This document shows, piece by piece, positions 8,375-17,430 of a stretch of DNA of 64,000 bases (the first letter of the stretch is position 1; every line of letters begins with the position of its first letter). The notes below the pieces were generated by a model, which saw only the letters and a program-made list of their open reading frames with translations, had not been told where the DNA came from and did no database searches. The stretch lies in assembly GCA_036378175.1 (NCBI GenBank), contig DASUWY010000073.1:1-64000 (forward strand), given 5' to 3'. The DNA is from Thermoleophilaceae bacterium (GTDB lineage Bacteria > Actinomycetota > Thermoleophilia > Solirubrobacterales > Thermoleophilaceae). A program made the translations under genes and the position numbers.

Positions 8375-9307
8375 ATGACTCGCAGTCGGTCCGTAAGCAT
8401 GCTCGCCGCGGCAGCGGCCTTCGTGGTGCTCGCTTTCAGCGCAAGCGCCCATGCCGCCACGCGCGTGTACTGGGTGGCGGCCGTCCCCACGAACTGGAAC
8501 GTCGTCCCGAACGAGAAGGACGCGATGTCGGGAATGACCTATTCCCCGGCGGACACCGTGTTCCCCACCGTGGTCTACCGCCGCTACTCCCCGCACTGGC
8601 GCAAGGCGCTCGCCAACAACCCGCGCTCGGTCACCGACGGCGGCCTCATCCCGGGTCCCCTTCTACACGCCCGCGTGGGAGACCGCATCCTCGTCCACTT
8701 CAAGAACATGGACACGCTGCGGCACGACCCGCACTCGATGCACTTCCACGGCGTGTTCTACCGGCCGAGCTCCGACGGCGCGTATGTCCCGGGGTTCTCG
8801 GGGCGCGATGCCGACGTGAAGGTGGGCCAGACGTGGACCTACCGGCTCCGGGCCGTGAGCGACTCCGCGGGTGTCTGGCCCTACCACGACCACTCGATGT
8901 CGATGCAGGATTCGATCGCCGGCGGCATGTACGGCGCGCTGTCGATCCTCGGCAGGCACGAGCGGCGCCCCGACCGCGAGTTCCTCGTCTACTTCAACAT
9001 GCTCCACGGCTTCATGACGATCGACGGGCGCGCCTTCGTGGGCAACACGCCGATCTTCAGATCCAAGGTGGGGCAGCTCGTGCAGTGGGACGTGCTCACC
9101 CTGGGTGACGACTTCCACACCTTCCACGTGCACGGCCACCGCTGGGTGGGGCCAGGCGGGGTGCCGCAGGACACGAAGACGATCGGTCCTGCCGAGAGCT
9201 TCCGGGTGCACTGGGTGGAGGACAACCCGGGCACCTGGCTCTACCACTGCCACGTGGAGAGCCACATGATGCAGGGGATGATCGGCCTCTACCGGGTGAG
9301 CCGATGA
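8375..9307 (+). CDS. Secreted two-domain multicopper oxidase (small-laccase type)
   Basis: About 310 residues with a signal peptide (basic start, hydrophobic core, SASAHAA cleavage region) and two cupredoxin domains. All four copper-ligand clusters are visible: MHFHG and YHDHS in domain 1, FHTFHVHGH and YHCHVESHMMQGM in domain 2. The last two bring type 1 and trinuclear ligands together. Two-domain enzymes of this length assemble as trimers and oxidise phenols, aromatic amines or metal ions with O2 in the periplasm or cell wall. ATG 8375 is preferred over the upstream TTG/GTG codons because it leads straight into the signal peptide; no clear ribosome binding site is visible. It overlaps the next gene by four bases (ATGA). 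Confidence 0.88.
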   Translation: MTRSRSVSMLAAAAAFVVLAFSASAHAATRVYWVAAVPTNWNVVPNEKDAMSGMTYSPADTVFPTVVYRRYSPHWRKALANNPRSVTDGGLIPGPLLHARVGDRILVHFKNMDTLRHDPHSMHFHGVFYRPSSDGAYVPGFSGRDADVKVGQTWTYRLRAVSDSAGVWPYHDHSMSMQDSIAGGMYGALSILGRHERRPDREFLVYFNMLHGFMTIDGRAFVGNTPIFRSKVGQLVQWDVLTLGDDFHTFHVHGHRWVGPGGVPQDTKTIGPAESFRVHWVEDNPGTWLYHCHVESHMMQGMIGLYRVSR

Positions 9308-10146
9308 TCGTTCGCGTGCTCGCGGCCGCGGGTGCCGTAGCCGCCCTGGCGCTGCCCTCCACCGCTGCCGCCGACGTGCAGGACATCGGGATACAGAACA
9401 GCGCGTTCGGGTTGAACAAGGTTTCCGTGCTGTCCGGCGACACGGTCACCTGGAACAACCAGAGCCTGCGCCAGCACACCGTCACGGCTCGCGACGCGTC
9501 CTTCGCCTCCGGGCCCATCAACGTGAGCGGGAGCTACTCACACAGCTTCCCGGCAGCGGGCACGTACTCGTACTACTGCCAGATCCACCCGTTCATGACC
9601 GGCGAGGTGGATGTGTACGGACTGCTCCTGGAGGGTCCGAGCGATCCGGTGGGTCGCGGCAGCCAGGTGACGCTCGACGGGCGGGCACCGGCAGGAACGA
9701 GCAGCGTGGAGATCCAGGCCGACAGCGGCTCCGGCTACGCCGGCGTGGCCACCGCCGCGGCGGACGGCTCCGGCGCCTTCCACGTGAGCCTGCCCGCCAC
9801 CGCCACGATGACGTACCGAGCGGTGGGTGCGAGCGGCACGAGCCCCGAGGTCAAGGTGCTCGTGATCGACCGCAAGCTGGTGCTGCACGCGTCGCGCGCC
9901 CGTCGCGGGCGCGGCGATCTGCTGCGGGTGCGGACGGTGCCGCCGGAGCCGCACGCGATCGTTGTGCTGCAGCTGGACCTTCGCGAGCGCTTCGGCTGGT
10001 GGCCGCAGAGCCGCCGCAGGCTCGACTCGCGAGGAAGCACCGTCTTCCGCGCACCCCGTGGCGCGCGCGCACGAGTGGCGCTCACGCTGCCCGACGGCTG
10101 GACGCCCGTGATCACGAGCGTGCCGCTGAGGCTGCCGCGGCGGTGA
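9304..10146 (+). CDS. Secreted blue-copper (plastocyanin-like) protein with C-terminal extension
   Basis: A 280-residue exported protein. A signal peptide (ends TAAAD) is followed by a ~100-residue cupredoxin domain with type 1 copper ligands His (RQHTVTARD) and the C-x2-H-x4-M set in YYCQIHPFMTGEV. The remaining ~170 residues look like beta-sandwich repeats that are arginine-rich near the end, with no known function. It is translationally coupled to the multicopper oxidase, which suggests it passes electrons to or from it. A hairpin follows the stop codon. Confidence 0.8.
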   Translation: MIVRVLAAAGAVAALALPSTAAADVQDIGIQNSAFGLNKVSVLSGDTVTWNNQSLRQHTVTARDASFASGPINVSGSYSHSFPAAGTYSYYCQIHPFMTGEVDVYGLLLEGPSDPVGRGSQVTLDGRAPAGTSSVEIQADSGSGYAGVATAAADGSGAFHVSLPATATMTYRAVGASGTSPEVKVLVIDRKLVLHASRARRGRGDLLRVRTVPPEPHAIVVLQLDLRERFGWWPQSRRRLDSRGSTVFRAPRGARARVALTLPDGWTPVITSVPLRLPRR

Positions 10147-10151
10147 CAGGA

Positions 10152-10171
10152 CTTCCCCCCTCAGGGGGAAG
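10152..10171 (+). terminator. Intercistronic hairpin CTTCCCCC-CTCA-GGGGGAAG
   Basis: A perfect eight-base stem with a four-base loop begins six bases after the stop of the first cupredoxin gene. No T-tract follows, so it may be an attenuator or mRNA-processing/stability element separating the first two copper genes from the third. Confidence 0.45.
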
Positions 10172-10220
10172 CAGAGAGAGGCCAACCGCGCCAGAGGGTT
10201 CCGGCGCAGAAAGGAAGTAC

Positions 10221-10784
10221 ATGAGTAGGAACAAGCTCATCGCAGGTGCGGTCACGCTGAGCGTGGCTCTGGGCGTCAGCGGCGTAGCCGTGGCCGCCAA
10301 GGGCGGCTCGGCTCCCACGAAGGCGACCATCAAGGTCAGCCAGAAGCTGGTGATGAAGCCCAACCGCTTCATCCAGGACGGGCTGCGCTGGAACAAGGAC
10401 GTCTACCACGTGCGCTCCGGCGGCACGCTCCGCATCGTGAACACCGTGGCCACCGAAGGCCCGCACACGTTCTCGGTGGTGAAGAAGAACCAGCTGCCGC
10501 GGAACGCGGCTCAGACGTTCAACTGCAGGATCTGCGCAAAGATCGCTCAGGAGCACGGCGCCGATCCGAACAACCAGAACTCGCCGCCGAAGTTCCAGTA
10601 CGTCGAGAACGGCGTGGGAACGAACACCCCGCCGAACGTCGACCGCCCCGGTGACTCCGGCGTGACCGGCGCTGGCAAGAAGGGCGAGTCGATCAGCCTG
10701 AAGGTGACCGCGAAGAAGGGCACCACGCTCTACTTCCTGTGCGCCATCCATCCCTGGATGCAGGCGAAGGTGATCGTCGGCTAG
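10221..10784 (+). CDS. Secreted cupredoxin with CxxC insertion
   Basis: 187 residues with a signal peptide (ends VAVAAKGG) and a single cupredoxin domain. Candidate copper ligands are His in EGPHTFSVV and Cys/His/Met in FLCAIHPWMQA. Between them is an unusual ~65-residue insertion containing NCRICAKIAQEHGADPNN, whose two cysteines could form a disulfide or a second metal site. The start at 10221 has AAAGGAAG upstream. Longer readings in this frame come from non-coding sequence over the previous gene. It probably works with the upstream oxidase and cupredoxin in extracytoplasmic copper-dependent electron transfer. Confidence 0.75.
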   Translation: MSRNKLIAGAVTLSVALGVSGVAVAAKGGSAPTKATIKVSQKLVMKPNRFIQDGLRWNKDVYHVRSGGTLRIVNTVATEGPHTFSVVKKNQLPRNAAQTFNCRICAKIAQEHGADPNNQNSPPKFQYVENGVGTNTPPNVDRPGDSGVTGAGKKGESISLKVTAKKGTTLYFLCAIHPWMQAKVIVG

Positions 10785-10814
10785 CCACGCGCGTTTGCGC
10801 TGAGGTAGCTGGAG

Positions 10815-10844
10815 CGAGGGGCCCGGTTCGCGCCGGGCCCCTCG
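10815..10844 (+). terminator. Strong terminator hairpin after the copper gene cluster
   Basis: A perfect 12-base stem (CGAGGGGCCCGG / CCGGGCCCCTCG) with the six-base loop TTCGCG, 30 bases after the stop. There is no long T-run, which is common for actinobacterial terminators. Confidence 0.8.
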
Positions 10845-10863
10845 TCGTTGCGAGTATCTGCAC

Positions 10864-11496
10864 GTGGCCGCGCTCGAGCTCGACACCCCCCACGGTCCCG
10901 CCCGGGTGCATCTCCAGCGGGTGAAGCGACCGGTGGCGGCACTCGTGCTCGGGCACGGCGCCGGCGGAGGCGTGGCCGCTCCGGATCTGGTCGCGGCCGC
11001 CACCGTTGCGCGCGAGCACGGGCTGAGCGTCGCACTGGTTGAGCAGCCCTATCGAGTGGCTGGACGCCGCAGCCCCGCGCCGGCGCGGCAGCTCGACGCG
11101 GCGTGGCTCGCGGTGGTGGGGCAGCTCCGCGAGAAGGAGCTGCGCAGCCTTTCCCTGATCGTCGGCGGCCGCTCGGCCGGAGCGCGCGTGGCGTGCCGCA
11201 CCGCCGCCGACGTCGAGCCGCTGGCCGTGCTCTGCCTCGCGTTCCCGGTCCATCCGCCGGGCAAGGGCGACGACCCGTCGAAGTCCCGCCTACCCGAGCT
11301 CGACGCCGTGAAGGTGCCCACGCTGGTGGTGCAGGGCGAGCGCGATCCGTTCGGCATGCCGCCGGACGGCCCGAATCGCCAGGTGGTGCACGTGCCGGGC
11401 GATCACTCGCTGAGGAACTCCGAGGCCGTGGCGGCGGCGGTGTCGCAGTGGCTGACCGAGGTCGCCCGCGGGGAGCCCTCCGGCGCGTGGCGGTAG
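10864..11496 (+). CDS. Alpha/beta hydrolase, KANL3/Tex30-like
   Basis: 210 residues from a GTG start. The compact fold shows VLGHGAGGG (oxyanion region, near residue 28), the nucleophile elbow GGRSAGAR near residue 100, an acid in VQGERDPFG near 160 and His in VPGDHSLRN near 175, so the catalytic triad is complete. Relatives are annotated as dienelactone-hydrolase-like or KANL3/Tex30-family hydrolases with unknown substrates. It is ten bases upstream of the GFA protein gene and probably cotranscribed with it. Confidence 0.75.
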   Translation: MAALELDTPHGPARVHLQRVKRPVAALVLGHGAGGGVAAPDLVAAATVAREHGLSVALVEQPYRVAGRRSPAPARQLDAAWLAVVGQLREKELRSLSLIVGGRSAGARVACRTAADVEPLAVLCLAFPVHPPGKGDDPSKSRLPELDAVKVPTLVVQGERDPFGMPPDGPNRQVVHVPGDHSLRNSEAVAAAVSQWLTEVARGEPSGAWR

Positions 11497-11505
11497 AGTC
11501 CGGGC

Positions 11506-11931
11506 GTGGCGGACGTGCCGAGACCCATCACCGGTCGGTGCCTGTGCGGCGGCGTGACCTATAGCGTCGACGCCGAGCCGGTCTGGCAAGCGGTCTGCTA
11601 CTGCTCCAACTGCCAGCGCCAGACCGCCACGGCGTTCTCGGTGATCGTCGGCGTGCCGGCCAAGGCACTCACCGTTGAGGGCGCCACCCTGGCCTCGTTC
11701 AAGACCCCCAGCGAGGGATACCAGAGCACGACCGACCGGCGCTTCTGCTCAGCCTGCGGATCGCCCCTCTTCAGCGTGATCGAGTCGATGCCCGAGATGG
11801 CCTGGCTGAAGGCGGGGACGATCGACGACACGTCTTGGTTCGAGCCGAGCGCCGAGATCTGGACGGCCTCAGCGCAGCCGTGGGCGCCACACTTCGAGCA
11901 CGTGAAGCAATTCGACCGTATCCCGGGCTAG
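11506..11931 (+). CDS. GFA/CENP-V family zinc protein
   Basis: 141 residues from a GTG start, matching the family named after glutathione-dependent formaldehyde-activating enzyme. Zinc-binding cysteines are in CLCGG (near 14), CYCSNCQR (near 37) and FCSACGSPL (near 90). Most bacterial members have no proven activity and glutathione is rare in actinobacteria, so a role with another thiol or in small-molecule detoxification is possible but unproven. Confidence 0.8.
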   Translation: MADVPRPITGRCLCGGVTYSVDAEPVWQAVCYCSNCQRQTATAFSVIVGVPAKALTVEGATLASFKTPSEGYQSTTDRRFCSACGSPLFSVIESMPEMAWLKAGTIDDTSWFEPSAEIWTASAQPWAPHFEHVKQFDRIPG

Positions 11932-11966
11932 CGGTCCTCGGGCGGCTGCGGATCGCGCGAACGTAG

Positions 11967-12048
11967 TGGGGGGAGCAGGATTCGAACCTGCGTAGGCTAA
12001 GCCAACGGGTTTACAGCCCGTCTCCTTTAACCACTCGGACATCCCCCC
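11967..12048 (-). tRNA. tRNA-Tyr (anticodon GTA)
   Basis: The reverse strand gives a class II tRNA with acceptor GGGGGGA/TCCCCCC, an anticodon loop CTGTAAA between GGG and CCC (anticodon GTA), a long variable arm and T arm GCAGG-TTCGAAT-CCTGC. CCA is not encoded. Confidence 0.95.
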
Positions 12049-12091
12049 GAGCGACCCTGGATTGTAGAGAGCGGTGTTCTGACTCAGGACA

Positions 12092-13231
<1,140 letters not shown>

Positions 13232-13451
13232 ACCCTCTCTCCTCAGGTGCGTTGGCAGTGGGGTCGGAGGGCATGACCTCCCAATCAAGCCCGCGACGGT
13301 TCTTCTGTTGTGAATGCGCGACGTCCGCCGCGATTGGCCGAGCCAGTTGTCCTAGGGGGTGCGTAAACCCCGTGCATCGAGCCTTTCGGCCACTATACCT
13401 CCGATTGCGCGGATTGCCACCACCTCCGTGCGACTATCTTGGGGCCTGCCA

Positions 13452-14450
13452 ATGAGCGATCTGAATCGCAGCACAAGCCTCCCTCTGGAGGACGTCCAAG
13501 CGCGGAGGCCGACCGCCCACGTCTCACTTTCGCGGGTGGGCGTGACCGGCGTCGAGAAGGTCGTGCGCATCCGCTCAGACGGCGATGAACAGCTCTATTA
13601 CGCGGAACTCGAGTGCTTTGTCGATCTCGGTCCGCACCAGAAGGGCGCGCACATGTCTCGCTTCGAGGAGACCGCCAACGAGGCAATTGACGAGGTGGTG
13701 CTCGGCGAGGCGTTCAAGGCCGAGACGCTCGCCTCCCACATCGCCGAGCGAGTGCGTGAGCGCCAAGGTGCCGCGCGTGCGGAGGTGTCGATCAGGGCGC
13801 GCTACCCCGAGTACAAGCCGGCGCCCGTGTCCGGTGCGCGTACGCAGGAGATCTACACAATGCTCGGCACGGCAGTTGCGTCGGAGGCCGGAACGCGCCG
13901 CCTCATCGGCGTGCAGGCTCAGGGCATGACCGCGTGCCCCTGCGCGCAGGAGCTCGTGATGGGGCGCGCGAGCGAGCGGCTGGCCGCCGATGGCTTCACG
14001 GATGACGAGATCGAGCGCGTGTTCGAGCACGTGCCGGTGGCCACCCACAACCAGCGCGGGCTCGGAACGTTGTACGTGGGCTGCCCGGAGGCCTGCAGCG
14101 AGTCGATCGAGGCCACGCGCCTGCTCCAGATCGTGGAGGAGTCGATGAGCTCTGAGATCTACGAGCTGATGAAGCGGCCGGACGAGGTGGAGGTGGTCGA
14201 GAAGGCGCACCGGCGCCCGCGCTTCGTGGAGGACTGCGTGCGCGAGATGATCCGCATGGCGGTGGAGGAGTTCCGCGGCTTTGGCGACGACGCCTTCGTC
14301 TTCGCCCGCCAGGAGAACCTCGAGACGATCCACCAGCACAACGTGGTGGCCGAGCGCTACGGGCTCATCGGCGAGCTCGACCGCGAGCTGCGGTCCGAGG
14401 AACCGGCCGCCGCGCACATGACGATGCGCGACTGGCTGCACCGTCCGTAG
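13452..14450 (+). CDS. folE2: GTP cyclohydrolase FolE2 (type IB / MptA-like)
   Basis: 332 residues. FolE2 makes 7,8-dihydroneopterin triphosphate from GTP, the first step of folate synthesis. Metal and catalytic residues are visible: LGPHQKGAHMSRFEE near 60-73, the catalytic cysteine region GMTACPCAQE (Cys162), VATHNQRG near 195 and NLETIHQHNVVAE near 300. The ATG at 13452 starts the conserved protein; upstream in-frame codons have no homologous sequence. FolE2 often replaces or backs up zinc-dependent FolE, and in some bacteria works under zinc limitation; no Zur-like site was recognised here. Confidence 0.9.
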   Translation: MSDLNRSTSLPLEDVQARRPTAHVSLSRVGVTGVEKVVRIRSDGDEQLYYAELECFVDLGPHQKGAHMSRFEETANEAIDEVVLGEAFKAETLASHIAERVRERQGAARAEVSIRARYPEYKPAPVSGARTQEIYTMLGTAVASEAGTRRLIGVQAQGMTACPCAQELVMGRASERLAADGFTDDEIERVFEHVPVATHNQRGLGTLYVGCPEACSESIEATRLLQIVEESMSSEIYELMKRPDEVEVVEKAHRRPRFVEDCVREMIRMAVEEFRGFGDDAFVFARQENLETIHQHNVVAERYGLIGELDRELRSEEPAAAHMTMRDWLHRP

Positions 14451-14546
14451 CCGCCGCTTCTTGATCGAACATCCGTGGACGTTGGCTCCGCGGCTTTCAG
14501 TAAGCCCGCGCGGGCACCGACCCCTTCCCCCAAGGAGGTGGCACAC

Positions 14547-15005
14547 ATGCCCTCTACGACAACCCGCCTCTCGCAGGATGCCGCGATCGTCCTGGGGCTG
14601 GCACGCACGGCCATCCCGTTCGCGGCGAATAAGGAAGACGAGGCCGAGCGCTGGGTGCGCCTGCTGCGCTTGCACGGCCAGGTTGGCATGGCGATGCAGG
14701 GGCTCGGTGTGAGCGAGGCGCCGATCGAGTCCCCCGCCACTCCACGCGCGGTGCGGCTGGGCCAGCGGCGCGATCAGCCGGGCGCGATCGTGGACCAGGT
14801 GGAAGCACGCGCCTTGCAGCTGGCGGCCGAGCGGCGCGCGCAGCTCGTGAGCACGGTCGACATCTTCTTCGCGCTGCTCGACGTGTACAGCCACACGCTC
14901 GAGCGGGCGCTGTACGTGCGCGGGACCACCCGGCTCGAGCTGATCCAGGAGCTGTGCCGCGACGGCTTCCCGGTGCCGGCGCCGTACGGCGGCGTGACGG
15001 CCTAG
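14547..15005 (+). CDS. Clp N-domain-like helical protein
   Basis: 152 residues from ATG 14547, with an excellent AAGGAGGTGG ribosome binding site. The protein is all-helical in appearance, and VSTVDIFFALLDVYSHTLER with LELIQEL resembles the repeats of Clp N-terminal (R) domains that bind substrates or adaptors. No AAA module is attached. The exact family is uncertain; a free-standing Clp adaptor or small-molecule-binding domain is possible. Confidence 0.5.
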   Translation: MPSTTTRLSQDAAIVLGLARTAIPFAANKEDEAERWVRLLRLHGQVGMAMQGLGVSEAPIESPATPRAVRLGQRRDQPGAIVDQVEARALQLAAERRAQLVSTVDIFFALLDVYSHTLERALYVRGTTRLELIQELCRDGFPVPAPYGGVTA

Positions 15006-15008
15006 CCG

Positions 15009-15563
15009 TCAGGTGGTGCGAGCTTCCTCGATCCGGCGGCGGACGTTGAGGAAGTAGTCCACGCCCGATACCACGGTGATCACCACCGCGCTGTAGACCA
15101 GCACCTGCACCCACGCCTCGCTCGTGTGGTCCACCGCGATCAGCGCCAGCACCGCCGCCACCTGCACGATGGTCTTGATCTTCCCGAGGAAGCTGGCCGG
15201 GATCACCACGCCCTGCTGACCTGCAGCGATGCGCAGCCCGGACACCGCGAACTCGCGCGCGATGATCACCATCGCGATCCAGGCCGCCACGCGGTTCAGG
15301 CTCACGAGCGAGATGAGCGCGGCGGCGATCAGGAGCTTGTCGGCCACCGGGTCCATCACCTTCCCGAACGTGGTGATGCTCTGGCGGGAGCGCGCGATGT
15401 AGCCATCGAGGCCGTCCGTGAACGCGGCCACCGCGAACACGATCGCCGCCACCACCGAGCCGTGCGCCGTGTTCACGAGCAGGGCCACCACCAGCACAGG
15501 CACGAGCAGGATCCGGATGACCGTGAGGACGTTCGGAAGGTTGAGCGGGAACACTGCGAGCAC
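15009..15563 (-). CDS. pgsA: CDP-diacylglycerol-glycerol-3-phosphate 3-phosphatidyltransferase
   Basis: 184 residues with about five membrane segments and the CDP-alcohol phosphotransferase signature split over DGLDGYIARSR and FGKVMDPVADK near residues 50-75. It catalyses the committed step to phosphatidylglycerol and cardiolipin in the inner membrane. NLPNVLTVIRILLVPVLV at the N terminus is typical of PgsA. The start is GTG 15563, two bases from the stop of the DUF3817 gene, so translation is probably coupled. The family includes other CDP-alcohol transferases, but the NLPNxLT start and length favour PgsA. Confidence 0.85.
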   Translation of the reverse strand: MLAVFPLNLPNVLTVIRILLVPVLVVALLVNTAHGSVVAAIVFAVAAFTDGLDGYIARSRQSITTFGKVMDPVADKLLIAAALISLVSLNRVAAWIAMVIIAREFAVSGLRIAAGQQGVVIPASFLGKIKTIVQVAAVLALIAVDHTSEAWVQVLVYSAVVITVVSGVDYFLNVRRRIEEARTT

Positions 15564-15564
15564 C

Positions 15565-15855
15565 CTACCCGGAGGCGGGTGAACTCATCCGCTCACGGTT
15601 CAGGATCTCGATGCCGATGCTGCTGCCGATCGGGCCGATCGGAGAGACGGTGGCCGCGAGCAGCCACCAGGGGAACATCCCGCGGCGGCAGCCGATCGCG
15701 ACGGCCGCGCACAGGCACGTCCAGCCGATGCCGTGAATCCAGCCGAGCACGAGCTGCGCGTGCGCCGACATGCCGCCTATCCAGGTGACGAGCAGCGCGG
15801 TGAAGATCAGTGACTCGAACGCCGAGTAGAGGCGAACCGCGCGGAAGTAGGTCAC
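15565..15855 (-). CDS. DUF3817 small integral membrane protein
   Basis: 96 residues, three hydrophobic segments, with the His/Trp pattern GWIHGIGWTCLC near residue 40 typical of actinobacterial DUF3817 proteins. Function is unknown. It lies immediately upstream of pgsA and downstream of a four-segment membrane protein in one minus-strand run, hinting at a membrane or lipid role. Confidence 0.7.
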   Translation of the reverse strand: MTYFRAVRLYSAFESLIFTALLVTWIGGMSAHAQLVLGWIHGIGWTCLCAAVAIGCRRGMFPWWLLAATVSPIGPIGSSIGIEILNRERMSSPASG

Positions 15856-15865
15856 CCGCAGGAGG

Positions 15866-16351
15866 TTAGCTGCGCGCGGGCTGCGTGGAGGCCGGCGGGG
15901 GCGGTGCCGGCTCGGACTCCGCGTGCCTGCCGGCGCGGCCGCCCGGCCCCCGCGCGACGAAGTGCGCGAGGGCGATGATCGCGACTCCGTTGAGCGGATG
16001 GAGCGCGCCCAGCGCGGGCACGCTTTCGCCCACTCCGGCGAGGATGAACTGAATGACCATCAGGACGAAGAGAATCGCGCAGAGCCGCACCTGCTCGCGG
16101 TTGACGATCGCGAGCACGAGGAGGGCGAATGCGACGAGCACGAGAGCGTCGCCCACGCCCTTGTGGACATCGAATGAGCCGGACTTGAACAGCTTGTCGC
16201 CGGGGCCGACCTTGCCGTGGAACACAGCCAATCCGGCAAGGAAGAACTGGAGGGCTGCGCCGAGGACCATGATCCATCCGAGCATCCGCTGGGCCGTTTG
16301 GGCCCTGTCGACCTGTGCTGGTGACCTCTCCATCGCCGGAACCCTAGACAA
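15866..16351 (-). CDS. Four-helix membrane protein (DUF6220-like, cytochrome b561-like pattern)
   Basis: Up to 161 residues; Met7 (16333) is an alternative start. There are four membrane segments (about 22-45, 70-85, 88-108 and 122-137) and a disordered Pro/Ala tail. Histidines sit at the edges of helices in FDVHKGVGDALVLV and ALHPLNGVAIIALAHF, a pattern reminiscent of haem-ligating four-helix membrane proteins. I cannot confirm haem binding. First gene of the run leading to pgsA. Confidence 0.5.
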   Translation of the reverse strand: MSRVPAMERSPAQVDRAQTAQRMLGWIMVLGAALQFFLAGLAVFHGKVGPGDKLFKSGSFDVHKGVGDALVLVAFALLVLAIVNREQVRLCAILFVLMVIQFILAGVGESVPALGALHPLNGVAIIALAHFVARGPGGRAGRHAESEPAPPPPASTQPARS

Positions 16352-16382
16352 CGGCCGGGACGGTGCCCCTTAAGATCGACGC

Positions 16383-17330
16383 ATGGACTTCGCCGGCAGG
16401 CGCGTACGTCTTATGACGCTGCTTGCGGTGGCCCTCTTCATCGGCGCCACCGTGGCGGCCATCGTGTTCGAGGGGCTCGAGCTGAGCTACGACTGGCTCT
16501 TCGTCTGGCTTCTTCTCGGCCTGCTCGCGCTCTCGCTCACGGACGTCAAGCGCTGGGCGCGCGGCGTGGTGTTCGACTGGCTGCCCTTCGCCGCGTTCCT
16601 GCTCGCATATGACCTCGCGCGCGGGGTGGCGGACAACACCGGGCTCGCGCCCCACACCAGCACGGGCATCGACTTCGACCGCGCGCTCTTCGGGCACACG
16701 CTCCCCACCAACTTCCTGCAGGACCGGCTCTTCGACGCGAACGTGGCCCACTGGTACGACTACGTGACCTTCTTCGTCTACCTGTCGCACTTCTTCGTCA
16801 GTCTGCTCGTGGCGGCGTTCCTGTGGCGCTACCGCTATCCGCTGTTCAGGCGCTGGCGGGCGATGGTGATGTGCATAGCCGCCGCGGGCTTCGCCACCTA
16901 CATCCTCTTCCCGGGCACGCCGCCGTGGCTCGCCTCTCAGGAGGGCCATCTCCCGTACATCACGCGGACGATCGGCTACATGTGGCAGCACGTGGGCGTG
17001 TATCCGGCGGCCGCCCTGTTCGAGACGAGCAACCGCTACGTGAACGAGGTGGCTGCGATCCCATCGCTGCACGCGGCCTACACGCTGCTCGTAGTGCTGT
17101 TCTTCTGGTCGCGCGTTCCGCGCTGGGCGCGGGCGCTGCTGGTCTGCTATCCGCTCGCGATGGGTTTCACGCTGGTGTACACCGGCGAGCACTACGTGTT
17201 CGACGTCGTGCTGGGCTGGGCGTACGCGGTTGGCGTGTATTCCGCGGTGCTCGCGTTCGAGCGGTATCGCGCGGGCGCGCGGGAAGAGCTCGCCCCGGCG
17301 CGCCTTGCGCTCGACGAGTCGGGCGCGTAG
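16383..17330 (+). CDS. PAP2-superfamily membrane phosphatase / phosphotransferase
   Basis: 315 residues, six to seven membrane segments. The active-site pieces of the PAP2 fold in its inositolphosphotransferase-like branch are visible: AAIPSLHAAYTLL near residue 225 (SLH) and YTGEHYVFDVVLGW near 260 (H-x3-D). Members dephosphorylate lipid phosphates or transfer phosphoinositol head groups at the outer leaflet. It is divergent from the run containing pgsA, and the proximity supports a role in phospholipid metabolism. The substrate is not determinable. Confidence 0.78.
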   Translation: MDFAGRRVRLMTLLAVALFIGATVAAIVFEGLELSYDWLFVWLLLGLLALSLTDVKRWARGVVFDWLPFAAFLLAYDLARGVADNTGLAPHTSTGIDFDRALFGHTLPTNFLQDRLFDANVAHWYDYVTFFVYLSHFFVSLLVAAFLWRYRYPLFRRWRAMVMCIAAAGFATYILFPGTPPWLASQEGHLPYITRTIGYMWQHVGVYPAAALFETSNRYVNEVAAIPSLHAAYTLLVVLFFWSRVPRWARALLVCYPLAMGFTLVYTGEHYVFDVVLGWAYAVGVYSAVLAFERYRAGAREELAPARLALDESGA

Positions 17331-17430
17331 CCACCCCTTTCTTACGGCATTTTTCGGTTGGTCTTACAGGGTGTTGAGCGGCGCCTGAGAGATTGTCGTG
17401 CGCGGAAGGGTCCCGACGAAGGAGCTGGTT

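Noticed and set aside
9999-10220. Upstream extension of the second cupredoxin from 9999
   Set aside because: The added residues are Arg/Ala-rich, overlap the previous gene and would place the signal peptide internally.
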